From: Prostheceraeus crozeri
Lineage: Eukaryota > Platyhelminthes > Polycladida > Euryleptidae
NCBI GenBank assembly: GCA_907163375.1
Contig: CAJQUW010010488.1
Location: 17,740 to 81,739, forward strand
DNA length: 64,000 nucleotides
Reading direction: 5' to 3'
Below are positions 20,040 through 29,778 of the stretch, in pieces. Each line of letters opens with the position of its first letter. Position 1 is the stretch's first letter. The position numbers were made by a program, and so were the translations under genes. Under the pieces are notes generated by a model that saw nothing but the letters and a program-made list of their open reading frames with translations, searched no databases and was not told the origin of the DNA.

Positions 20040-22129
20040 TTACATTTTTATGCATTTTACAATGCCACTGTGGCACATCTTGATGTGCTGACACTGTGCA
20101 GAGCAAGCACCCCTGTCTTCCATGTGAGTCAGCCTCACCTTTTCAATGTTTGAATTTGCATACTCAATATGCATTAAAGTCTCTTTTTCAAAAGGCTTGT
20201 TGCCTCTTGAAAGGAGTGATGCCATATGCAAGTTTGACTGTGTTAGATTTCGCACAGATTGAATTAGATCACGATTTTCAGTCCTTAACTTCGCTTCCCT
20301 TTCCTCAGCGACTCGCAGTCGCTCCTCACAGCGCCTCAACTCACTATTGTCATTGGATTCATCTAGATCAACATTGTACTCCTTGGTTCGCAGCATGATG
20401 GAAGCAGGAGCGTGGATAGTAGTGTTGGAGATCGTAGGGGGAGCAGGATCATGGGAAGTCGTAGGTGATGGTGTAGTAGGAGGAGTAGGATTGTGGGAAG
20501 TCGTAGGAGCAGTCCCCGGGGTAGGTGGTTGTGTTGTGGGCGGTGGTGATGCACCCCTATACTCCAGTATAGGAGTGAAGGGGAAGCGGACGCTGCAGGT
20601 TGGAGACGATCGAATGTTGGAGAAGGATTCTTCCTCCTGTGATGCGTAGACCGCTGCATCCTGTAATGAGAATAGAAAATATTTGTATTATCCATGCATC
20701 ATTATATGGGAAAGAAGTTAATAATGTTTGTAGAATTAACAATATAATAATATTTAAATAATGTAAACATGTTTTCTAGTGTTTGAAAGCTATCTTACCT
20801 TAGGAGTCATGACGATCTCATGATCAGATCCATCTTCCACCGCAATGCTGTATGAACTATTCTAAAATCAAAATTTAACTGTTACAATCTTTTACATTTC
20901 AATTATCTGCTTTCATATTCATTCCTTATATTGTACTTACCTTAGCAATTCTACCATCATCACTGTCATCATCAGAAGAAGTTGGCGATGATGTCGCTGA
21001 CGAAGAGGACTCATCCGAAGAGGACTCATCTGATGAGGACTCGCGGATGGTGTAGGGTTTTTTCTCATTGTCCTCCATAGACGTTGAGGTAGGTGGCGTT
21101 GAGAGGACACTGCGATCTCGAGTCTTTTTCAGTGATAAAGATCGAATTGCCTGCAATAGGAATAAAGACAAAATGATTAGAGAGTGATTATTAAAAAAAT
21201 GATAGATTTCTGATTTCTGATGATAGACTGCAACAATCATACTTACAGGTCTCTGACATCCATTATTTTCCACCGTTCTCAACTTGGGAATAGGGGGCAG
21301 ACTTTGGAACAGCTGAAAAGTTAACAATGTTTTAAAATTTCTAGTTATATACGTATACACCTTGTAAATAATACTTACGGGATGTGGATTTACTTTTTTC
21401 TCCACCATAGTCAATTTCGGAACAGGTGGCAGACTGTTGAAATGCTGAAAGAAAGAGTTTGGTAGTAAAACATATTTAAAATCATAAACATTTTGACTGT
21501 AAAATACTTACATCTCTTGCTGTAGGCAATTTCTTTAAAAGTACCTTGGCACTCTTCGTTGGAAGTTCTGAACTCTGAAATGTTAAAAAATATGTTTACT
21601 ACATGCATACTTGCACTAGAATCGTAAGTGACATTCATCATTGTTTCATTTAAAAACCTAATTTAAAATAAGCATTTAACAGTACTCACTTCATAATCAG
21701 ATAGTGACGTGTCACTATCAATGAATTTTCTCGACTTTACTCTGATGGATCGCGTCTTTTTTGGAGGTTTAGAAGTCTTCGCGACCTCATCACATTGGCT
21801 CAAAACCCCTGTCGCCGGCCTGTCCTCCTTGGCAAACAATCTTTCCAATTTCCGCTTCTCTGCGGTCGAGGTCAAATTGATGCCTTTGCGTCCATTACCA
21901 AGTGCACAGGCAGTATGGGCTTGAATAAAAGCCTTATCTTCCTCACTGTTCGCCTTCTCAGTGCTCTTCAGATATGCCTTACATGTAAGGCAATACAGAT
22001 ATGTACCATCCTCCTTAAAAGAGCAACCCTTATGACTGCTTTTGCTAGCGTGGCGAACCAGCAAATTGCAAGTACTGCAATAATGAAAAATAAGTCTCTG
22101 TCGGGAAGTGCTTGACGTTCGAACCATTT
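20040..22129 (-). CDS. Spliced gene inside the Polinton, about 508 aa, unknown function
   Basis: Seven coding exons, all joined by phase-0 introns with GT..AG borders: 22127-21690, 21574-21512, 21444-21379, 21312-21247, 21150-20941, 20861-20799 and 20660-20040. Exon 1 (acceptor TTCCTTTGTAG just before the ATG) encodes a cysteine-rich zinc-binding-like region (CSTC, then YCLTC with later H and C) and a basic tail. Two 22-codon exons are near-copies (HFNSLPPVPKLTMVE and LFQSLPPIPKLRTVE), and a 21-codon exon before them is similar in length. Then come an acidic Ser/Asp block, a Pro/Thr-rich linker and a C-terminal coiled coil (LRRCEERLRVAEEREAKLRTE). Not recognised; it could be a host gene captured by the element. 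Confidence 0.75.
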
Positions 22130-22738
22130 CTACAAAGGAAATAATCGTTTGTTATATTCTTATCTCTCTGTAGATTAGAACTCATTTATGAATCTATTTT
22201 CCAAACTTAAAGAAGTAATATTAAAAAGTTTAATAATCTCAATTAGAAAAATATTAAGATGAAACAGAAACCGAGATTCGAACTCTTAAATCAATTTTTA
22301 AGAGGTGTTTTTGATATAGAAACATCAAGTTTGGAATCAGCTGAGTAAATGTTATTTAATTTCGAAAAAAAACATTGAAACGAAACTGACTTTTCGAAAA
22401 AACGAAAGTGTAGAGATTGATTAAAAGTATTTTAATTAGAAGAACAGCTGATTGAAAATGAAATTAATGTGTTAGTGTTTTATTATTTAGAAACGAAATC
22501 TTGTGATGTTTATTTAAATTCAAACACTACATCAATCAAGATCGCTTGATTCATGTGTATTTCATATGCTATAATAAAAAAAACGAAGTAAAGATTTGTG
22601 ATTAATAATATAACATTGTGTTGTTTCCTATCCTAAAAGCCAACCATATATTTTAAACTATTTGGTTATAAGAAGTTAGTAATGTACCTATTTCCCAAAC
22701 TTAGAAAGTAGTAAATACTAAATGATGAAACTCACTTC

Positions 22739-22851
22739 AGAAATATAATTGTAAATCGACGAAACGGAGAAGCGGAGAACGAGGTCTTGTATGCACACCA
22801 AATAATTCAAAACTGAGTGAAGAACGGAGCTCTACAAGTTCTTTATATATA
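22739..22851 (-). promoter_or_regulatory. TATA box, initiator and non-coding first exon of the spliced gene
   Basis: On the minus strand TATATATAAAG (22851-22841) is followed about 30 bp later by a TCAGTT initiator-like site (22816-22811). A donor, GAA|GTGAGT, lies at about 22738. The predicted leader exon (about 22814-22739) would splice to the acceptor at 22130, giving an intron of about 600 bp (22130-22738) in which no coding sequence is seen. Confidence 0.55.
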
Positions 22852-23024
22852 GATTCAACAAAGGAACCATGAACAAAGACTTGATGACATAATAATAATA
22901 ATAATAATAATAATTTGTATTTGGCAAATTTACATAAGATACACAACATTCTTTTTTGATCTGTTTATGGGTGACAAATACAATGAATGGCCCTTTAAGG
23001 GCAGGCATGGATGGAACGAAAAAG

Positions 23025-26012
23025 TTACCATATATCATTTCGGCGGAAATATGTATCAATACTTCGTTTAAAAGAAGTAATGCTTGGAACTTCAATCTCC
23101 TCATCTGTTAATTGATTCCATTGTGAAACAACGTCGTTGGAAAAGAAATGGAAATACATTTTTGTACGGCACAGCTTTGGGTGAATCTTATAATTGTTAC
23201 CTCGGGTACATCTGCTCGGCGAATAAGAAAAAAGTTGTTCGAAAGAGACATTAACCATGTTGTTCAATATTTTATATAAAAATATGAGCTTGTAGCGAAT
23301 ACGACGGGATCTAAGATAATACAATTGGAGTCGATGTAGGCGATCACGATAGGTAAGGTTTCTTAAGTCAACGAAGAAACGCGAAAACCGCCTTTGAACT
23401 TTTTCGATTTCCTCAGATAAGTATTTTTGATGAGGGTACCATAATATCGATGAAAATTCCAAGATAGACCTCACATAACTTTTATACAGTAAAATTGAAG
23501 TATCACGATCTTTCAGTAAGAATACACGTTTGATCATACCAAGTGTAGGATTAGCTTTGGTTATAATTTCACCAATGTGGTAATTCCAACTGAAAGGAGA
23601 ATGCAAGGTGAGTCCAAGATCACGAATCACGGAAGTATCAATAATAGGATTATCGTGTAAATAGTAGAGATGGGAAGCACTTTCACCAAAAGAAATAGAT
23701 TTACACTTGCTGCTGTTCAATGGAAGTCTATTCCGGAGCGACCATTCAAAAACACGATTAACGTCATCTTGTAAAGATGTCCAATGTTGTGTCAAAGTAT
23801 CACGATGACGATCGTAAGCCACACATAATTTGACATCGTCTGCATATTTAATCATTTCTGAGCTCAAGATAACTTCATCAAGATCATTGACAAACAAGAC
23901 AAACAAGATGGGACCCAACACAGATCCTTGTATAATACCACTACGAATATCTTTGTATGATGACAGGGAGCTACGAACCCGAACTTGCTGTTTGCGGTCT
24001 TTTAGGAAGTCTGAAATCCACCTGACAATACTATCATTCAGACAATAATGCTTGAGTTTTCGAAGTAACAATGTATGAGGAACTTTCTCAAACGCCTTCG
24101 AAAAGTCCAAGGAAATGACATCAACACCTTTTGAGAGGTCAAGATTCTTGAGAAGATAATTATAGAATAACACTCCAGCTGTCTCGACAGAAGCACCTGG
24201 TAGAAAACCATGTTGAGAAAAATTAATCATATTCTGCTTTGTAAGGAAGTTGACAATATCTGTTGAAATTATCCTCTCCATTATTCGACTTACACAAGAT
24301 GTAACGCCAATCGGTCTATAATTATCGAAATTTTCTTTTGAACCACTCTTATGGACAGGTGTAATGATGACTTTCTTCCAAGAGTCAGGAATGCGTCCCT
24401 GTAACATTGAAAGTCGAAAAAAATCACAAAGTTTGGAGGCAAGGAAGATTCCACCATTCTTTACATGCAAATATGATAATCCGTCAGAATCCAAAGTTGA
24501 TGAAGACGGTAGTTTGGCAATAACTGCAACAATTTCAGAAAGATCAAATTCAATATCATCCATGGATAAATTCCCTGCTGAATTCAGCGTACTATCACTA
24601 AAATACTGATCAAGCTGTTGAGGATCTGCCGAGAAGTTTGAGCAAAACCCACTGTTGAATATTTCTGCTATCTCATTGGAATCACTCGTAATATTTCCAT
24701 TATGCAACTTCATGCTAGACAACGGGCTCCTGACTTTCAATTTGCTGTTCACTACACTCCAGAAAATTTTGGGTTTATTCTTCATAGCAGAAATAATTTG
24801 TTTTTCGTGCGCAAGTTGTGCGTCAGCGATAGAGTTATGAAGGATATTGTGCGATCGCTGTAACAATAGAAGGTTACTAAAAGACGGGTTAGTCTTCCAA
24901 GCACTATGGAAGCGTCGACAATATCGAAGATCAGTTCTCACTTTACTTGAGTTGGTAGGTTGCCAAGATTTGCGGTGACCTTCTGGTATAGAGATAGCAC
25001 TTGCAGCATGAATATTCGATAAGTATTGAGACCAAACTGTATTAACGTCAACGTTTGAAGAATAGTTCCATGTAGCCTGGGTCAGATGTTTCCGATATTT
25101 TGACCAGTTTGCTTTTTGGAAGATCGGATATGTATTCTCATTAGATGCCTGTCTGGAAACGTAGGTTTCCGCTTTAAATGTTATAATTGTATGATCAGAT
25201 GTGTGAAAACATTCATGCACTACTACATCAACAATGGGGGTTGACACATGGGAGAAAATCAAATCAAGTATAGACGAAGATGCTGGTCGAGTTGGAGAGG
25301 AAACGTGTTGGACCATAAAATTGTTCATCGCCCAATCGAATAATGGATCAGAGGAAGATGTTATGTTTAAATGTAACCAATTAACTTTTGGACAATTGAA
25401 ATCGCCTCAAATTATAATGGAGCCATCATTGTTACTGATATCGTTAAGATAATCAAGTAAAGTAGAGCCTCTCAGCTCATGCTGAGGAGGTCGATAGACA
25501 CAGCAAATGATAACATCGCTTGAGCAGTTTTCGGATATAATCTTTATAGAGATGACCTCACACATTTCGTCACAGAACGCCGACAACTTACATGATGTCA
25601 ATGAGGATTTTGCATACACAATTACTCCACCACCGGAACTCAACTGGCGATCACATCGGAATAATTTGTAGTTATGTAGTGAGAGAAAGGAATCAGGAGT
25701 CTTCTCATTAGCCCAAGACTCGGTTATACATATGATGTCGGGTCGGTATTCCATGGCGTATGCTTTCAAAACACTCATTTTACCGATAAGCGAGCGTGCA
25801 TTTGTCATCCAAAAGCTCAAATTTGAGCTCGGGTTATCCAAATTATTCTTATCGGCACTCCGTTGATTTGTAGATGAATATAGCGACGAAGGGTAGGATT
25901 TAGAGTTGCATTTTTCAATGTTAGCGTAAGTAGGAGAAAGGAGACAAAAGGAGTTTGGGTAATTAGAAACAACGAAATGCAAGTAGGAGCTGAAAATATC
26001 AGAATAAACCAT
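23025..26012 (-). pseudogene. LINE ORF2: endonuclease-reverse transcriptase with one stop
   Basis: About 995 codons. The N-terminal apurinic-type endonuclease has DIICITESW and, after the stop, GDFNCP. The reverse transcriptase has LDFSKAFEKVPH, GSVLGPILF and the catalytic YADD (about 23840). The single defect is an in-frame TGA at about 25407, just before GDFN. The frame continues without shift on the other side, so this copy lost activity recently or would need only readthrough. ORF2 begins 21 bp after ORF1 ends. Confidence 0.88.
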
Positions 26013-26033
26013 TGTGTCATCAAAACCAATTTG

Positions 26034-26789
26034 TCAAAATAACTGATTCTTTATATTAGATTGATCGACGACCTTATTATCCATGTATAATTTTCCTGAT
26101 CGTATGTAGACATTTTCAGGAGATGGTGAGCTCCTTTTCAATTCAATCATTTTCTCTCTCAATCGTTTTCCCTCCAATCTGCCCAAGTATGTTTGATCCG
26201 GATTGATATAGATTTTACGAAACAGTTTTTTAACATTATCATTTTCCCAAATACGTTTCCGATTAAATAGAACTTGGTTTCGAGTATGTGCATTCGTAAA
26301 AGAAACCTTGATTGGTCGAGTTTTGGATCTATCGTGTCGTCCTAATCGAGAACATACATAAGTAGAATCTGGATTATTTTCGGGGTCAAAATTATCATCG
26401 GCAATACAGCATAAATAATTGATTTTTTCTTGATCCGTCTCCAAAAATTCTTCATCAGACTCACATGCTATATCATTTTCTGGTACACCAACGAAGATAA
26501 GATTCTTTGAGCGTTTTTCGAACTCATTTCTTTCAATTATCATTTGTTGTCGTGTTACAGTATCTTTTATACACTCAATTTCCTGTGATAATCGTATTTG
26601 TTCGACCTGCACATAACCAAGTCTCTGTTCAATAACAGAGAATTTCTCTGCTAACATATCGTTGAATTTGGAGAGCATGCGCTTTTCAGAATCAACTATC
26701 AGTTCTTGTATATTCTCCAATGTTAAACTGTTGGATGTATTCGATGTCGAGATGTTAGATTGCGAACCCGTACGTGACTTTGGTGGCAT
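26034..26789 (-). CDS. LINE ORF1: coiled-coil RNA-binding protein
   Basis: About 251 residues from MPPKSRTGSQ (an ATG nine bases further upstream is also possible). A coiled coil (residues about 30-95, LENIQELIVDSEKRML onward) is followed by an RRM-like domain beginning NLIFVGVPEND and a C-terminal basic region, as in L1-type ORF1 proteins that coat the RNA and act as nucleic-acid chaperones. The frame is intact and lies directly upstream of ORF2. Confidence 0.75.
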   Translation of the reverse strand: MPPKSRTGSQSNISTSNTSNSLTLENIQELIVDSEKRMLSKFNDMLAEKFSVIEQRLGYVQVEQIRLSQEIECIKDTVTRQQMIIERNEFEKRSKNLIFVGVPENDIACESDEEFLETDQEKINYLCCIADDNFDPENNPDSTYVCSRLGRHDRSKTRPIKVSFTNAHTRNQVLFNRKRIWENDNVKKLFRKIYINPDQTYLGRLEGKRLREKMIELKRSSPSPENVYIRSGKLYMDNKVVDQSNIKNQLF

Positions 26790-27456
26790 GATTATCAAAC
26801 AAGAGGTAAATTAATTGATGGATTTACGGCCAGCACAGTGTGCGTCAAACAGGCGATGACGCGGTAGTTAGTCAACGGAAGCAAGGGAAACGTGAATACC
26901 TTACACTGTTAGCACGACATCATGTCATCAATTTGGTACAGCAAAACAAACTTGACAATTTTAAACAAAATAATAATCAGCTGGCTCATTTTATCCATTA
27001 GAATGGAATGGCATATCAAATGCTATGAATATGACTCTTGTAAATAGTATAAAATCTACTATATGTATCTATTATAAACACAAGCAAGTTAATTCAAATG
27101 AATTCAGAGAGTTTGAACATTATTACATACAAATCAATTATTCAATTCGTAAATATATATATATATATATATATATGGTAACATGTTTGAAGTCAATCTT
27201 TTAAGATATTTGAATTGCATGTCAATTTCTAAAGTTTAATTTTCGCGCCAAAATATTGGCTTAAAACTCTTGGAGATAATATCAAAATCTGGAATATCTA
27301 AATTTCAAATTTCGCGCCAAATTTCAAAATTTTAAATTTCGCGCCAAATTTCGAAATTTTAAATTCGCGCCAAAATTCAAATAATAGGTTAGGGTTAGGA
27401 TTAGGGTAAGGTTTTAGTTATGCAAAAAAAGAATTGCTATGGCACCCGGAGCCCAT

Positions 27457-27507
27457 GGGTAAATAAATTTTCGAGTGCGCTTCGCGCACTCGAAAATTTA
27501 TTTACCC
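27457..27507. repeat. Perfect 24-bp hairpin with 3-base loop
   Basis: GGGTAAATAAATTTTCGAGT is the start of an arm repeated exactly in inverse after the loop TTC (27481-27483). A second, imperfect hairpin (about 27518-27560, GGGCGC..GCGCCC core) follows. Both are open to cruciform or RNA stem formation. Confidence 0.85.
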
Positions 27508-27583
27508 TATAATCCGAAAAATTTCGAGGGCGCGAACGCGAAGCGCCCGAGAAATTTTGAGGCCCCCCCCCCGCCGTGTATGA

Positions 27584-27632
27584 AGGTCAAAGGTCAAGGT
27601 CAAGGTCAAGGTCAAGTCAAAGGTCAAGGTCA
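27584..27632 (+). repeat. Seven AGGTCA units in tandem
   Basis: AGGTCA starts at 27584, 27591, 27597, 27603, 27609, 27621 and 27627. The first pair is spaced by one base and most others by none. AGGTCA is the nuclear-receptor half-site, so this may act as a receptor-binding array or may be a simple satellite. Confidence 0.6.
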
Positions 27633-27750
27633 AGTTCATGTGGAAGTTTATGCATTATGGTCATTTCGAGTGATCAAACTTTAACTTTGAAAATTTTCAA
27701 AAACTTGAAAACTTAGTTATTTTTGAGAAAAACTTAGAATTTTTCCAGTT

Positions 27751-28070
27751 GCATACACTTGCATACAACAAGGATTTTTTCATTGAATAGGTACATATGT
27801 TATATCATTCGAAAGCTCTTCTGATTCCAATGATGTATTGTATGCAATATGTATGACACCATCCGAAGCAACTATAGCCCTTTGAAAGATAGGTAGAATT
27901 TAGTTGAGAAACTTAAAAATTGAAATCATAATTTTTTCTTCCTGCATACACTTGCATACAACAGGGATTTCTTCATCGAATGGGTACATACCTTATATCA
28001 TTAGAAAGATCTTTTCATTCTCTAGCTAATGATGTATTGTATGCAATATGTATGATATCATCCTAAGGTG
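27751..28070. repeat. Direct repeat, period about 193 bp
   Basis: GCATACACTTGCATACAACA starts at 27751 and 27944. Each is followed by related sequence through GATGTATTGTATGCAATATG. Two copies are seen, the second incomplete. Confidence 0.7.
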
Positions 28071-28374
28071 AAAAAAAGCATTCGAAAACACTGTAAATCT
28101 ATTCAAACTTTCATCCAATTTGACTATCATTTGAATTACACATTAATATTCATTTCAAATTTGTTCTAGTATGTTCGGTGCTGTTTCAAAGTCTCAAACA
28201 AGTGATTTGAAATATATATCTTCGAAATATTAAACTTAGAAATACTTATAGGTAGCTATTTCAGAGATGAATATATCTATCCCCAGTTCCCATTCAAATC
28301 CTATCAGAAATTCGATTTGTGAAATTATAAAAACAAGATTGTTCATTTATGTAAGTGTTATTAAAGATAAAAAA

Positions 28375-28776
28375 TTACATATTGTCAATATTGGGGAAAG
28401 GAATCAGTCTCTTCAGGTCAACTCGAACACACACTCTTGTCTTTTTGGGGGCACCAGGGCAGCGGCGAGGCGTGGCTGGATCCATTATGCTGAACTCCAG
28501 CGCAGTTGTTAAGTTCTTTTCTTCAGGCTCTAATCGCACACATATCCGCTTCATGTTTGTTTTTCGTGGAGCATTTCGAACCTGACTTCCACTACGTGTC
28601 TTGACTGTTATAACAGCTTCCACCGGTGTTTCGATGACACTGCTCTGTAGTACCAAACTTTTATCTTCTGATGATATTGGATCAGGAGTTACAGGTCCTC
28701 TTACGAACACTCTGGGTTCGCATGGCGATTCCGTCCTTTCAACAGGAGAAGTGGGAGGTGCTGTGATACGTTCCAT
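28375..28776 (-). CDS. Unknown Polinton protein, about 133 aa, Pro/Ser-rich
   Basis: Not recognised. The start MERITAPPTSPVE (28776) is preferred over an ATG at 28851, because the TATA box at 28867-28860 places transcription start near 28835, downstream of the latter. The product is Pro/Thr/Ser-rich at first and then basic (KTRSGSQVRNAPRKTNMKR), suggesting a disordered regulatory or DNA-binding protein. It is divergent to the 29015 gene. Confidence 0.6.
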   Translation of the reverse strand: MERITAPPTSPVERTESPCEPRVFVRGPVTPDPISSEDKSLVLQSSVIETPVEAVITVKTRSGSQVRNAPRKTNMKRICVRLEPEEKNLTTALEFSIMDPATPRRCPGAPKKTRVCVRVDLKRLIPFPNIDNM

Positions 28777-28859
28777 TTTCAATGTGATTAGAATAAGATG
28801 GCTGATAGTATGGTACTTGAGGATTAGAACCTTTGATGAGAATTGGTACACAGCTAGGA

Positions 28860-28937
28860 CTTATATACTTTTTAAACAAAGGAATTCCCAACAGCCAATC
28901 AGAGAGGTTCCGATTTTCCCTAAAGGGATATATAAGG
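28860..28937. promoter_or_regulatory. Divergent promoter with two TATA boxes
   Basis: TATATAAG on the minus strand (28867-28860) serves the gene ending at 28375. TATATAAGG on the plus strand (28929-28937) serves the gene at 29015. Both are followed at about +1 by the same 12 bases GTTCTAATCCTC (minus 28830-28819, plus 28961-28972). Confidence 0.6.
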
Positions 28938-29014
28938 ATGACATTGTTCCAATTAAGCAAGTTCTAATCCTCGTGACTTGAGTAGACATTAAGAATCTAT
29001 TACGAATCTATTTC

Positions 29015-29308
29015 ATGATGAGTACCCAGAAACAACTGTTCTGTTACCACAATGAAACTCAAGTAATTATGGGTGGAGCGTTGGATACGAAGGTTAATTT
29101 GTGCTGCGGATGCAAGGTGGAACTCTGGAAGACTTTAACAGTGACAGCACTCCAAAGGAGAAAAGGACTGCCAGCGAAGTGTCCTATACACGAGTGTGAA
29201 CACGACTTCACAAACAATGCAACATTCCTCGAATGGGCCGAGGACTTCTTGAAGTTAGCGGAGTCCCCCGAGGGACGTGACTTACCTTCTTTCATTTTTT
29301 ATGGTTAA
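29015..29308 (+). CDS. Unknown small Cys-rich protein, 97 aa
   Basis: Not recognised. Cysteines and histidines in NLCCGC and CPIHECEHDF suggest a zinc-binding module of about 40 residues. The C-terminal part (EWAEDFLKLAES) is probably helical. A TATA box lies about 80 bp upstream. It is the last gene before the right terminal repeat and points outwards, the position of accessory genes in these elements. A second ATG directly follows the first. Confidence 0.6.
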   Translation: MMSTQKQLFCYHNETQVIMGGALDTKVNLCCGCKVELWKTLTVTALQRRKGLPAKCPIHECEHDFTNNATFLEWAEDFLKLAESPEGRDLPSFIFYG

Positions 29309-29417
29309 TTACACTTACATTGTAAACCTCTTGTTTTAATTTCGCAAATTCTGTAAATGGGATTCTGATTAGCAAATAATTGAACATTCATAACATAATT
29401 TCTGATCTGTAAACGCA

Positions 29418-29772
29418 TTATGAAAACAAATAAAATTGTCATCATAGTCACAATGGCCACAATTGTCGCATTTGAGCAAGCAGTCTCAAAACAAACAACT
29501 ATCTATTCAAGTTCCGAAATAAATGTTCGCATCCCTGTTCTAATTCACTCACTTTAATTCAAAATCGGAACAGGCTGTTACAACCCCAGTACACAATTGA
29601 TTGTACCGAACCTCGAAACATGAACTCAAATTCAAATCCCAATCGGAACGCGGTTCCTATTCACATGATTGGAACGCGGTTCGAATTCAAATGTTCATAT
29701 TTACATGTTTGGAACGCCATGTTTGCATCCTCGTTTTAATCCTCACTTTTTGCGTTCACATTATTAACTACT
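29418..29772 (-). repeat. Polinton terminal inverted repeat, right
   Basis: Reverse complement of 5587-5941 with a single mismatch seen. It ends TTATTAACTACT, directly before the AAGAGG duplication (29773-29778). Confidence 0.93.
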
Positions 29773-29778
29773 AAGAGG
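29773..29778. repeat. 6-bp Polinton target-site duplication, right copy
   Basis: AAGAGG, identical to 5581-5586. Confidence 0.92.

Larger units (their letters stand above)
22890..26880 (-). mobile_element. Non-LTR retrotransposon (CR1/Jockey-like LINE), nearly full length
   Basis: The element is transcribed on the minus strand. It has two reading frames, a 3' end after TTTGCCAAATACAAATTA and a (TAA)n/(TTA)n microsatellite tail (22890-22914) instead of poly-A, which is typical of CR1-like clades. The 5' limit is uncertain (between about 26830 and 26950), and no clear target duplication was found. It lies wholly inside the Polinton and so is younger than it. Confidence 0.85.
26945..28260. other. 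Non-coding, repeat-rich part of the Polinton
   Basis: No gene is seen. It contains a (TA)n run (27153-27176), four copies of a CGCGCCAAA motif (about 27242-27376), degenerate TTAGGG units (about 27385-27410), a perfect hairpin (27457-27507), a run of C (27563-27572), an AGGTCA array and a 193-bp direct repeat. It could hold a further, unrecognised insertion, because Polintons are normally gene-dense. Confidence 0.5.
5587..29772. mobile_element. Polinton/Maverick virus-like element, 24.2 kb
   Basis: The boundaries are set by 355-bp terminal inverted repeats starting AGTAGTTAATAATG and by a perfect 6-bp duplication. Contents typical of the family are a packaging ATPase, a retroviral-type integrase with chromodomain, capsid proteins, an adenain-like cysteine protease and a family-B DNA polymerase of the protein-primed type. 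Unusual contents are a TBP-like gene, a PC4-like gene and an apparently spliced gene. The element is not intact: polymerase and major capsid genes are broken, and a LINE of about 4 kb has inserted near the right end. Without the LINE it would be about 20 kb, within the usual 15-20+ kb range. Confidence 0.95.

Noticed and set aside
20096..20649. Plus-strand frames of about 100 codons
   Set aside because: Opposite the last exon of the spliced minus-strand gene; Gly/Val-rich composition is the reverse of its Pro/Thr-rich linker.
22878..26936. ATGTCATCAA inverse match at the two sides of the LINE
   Set aside because: Target duplications of LINEs are direct, not inverted; ten bases can match by chance.
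27385..27410. Telomere-like TTAGGG units
   Set aside because: Only a few imperfect copies; too short to claim a telomeric origin.
27475..27684. 69-codon open frame
   Set aside because: It runs through the hairpin, a C-run and the AGGTCA array; low-complexity only.
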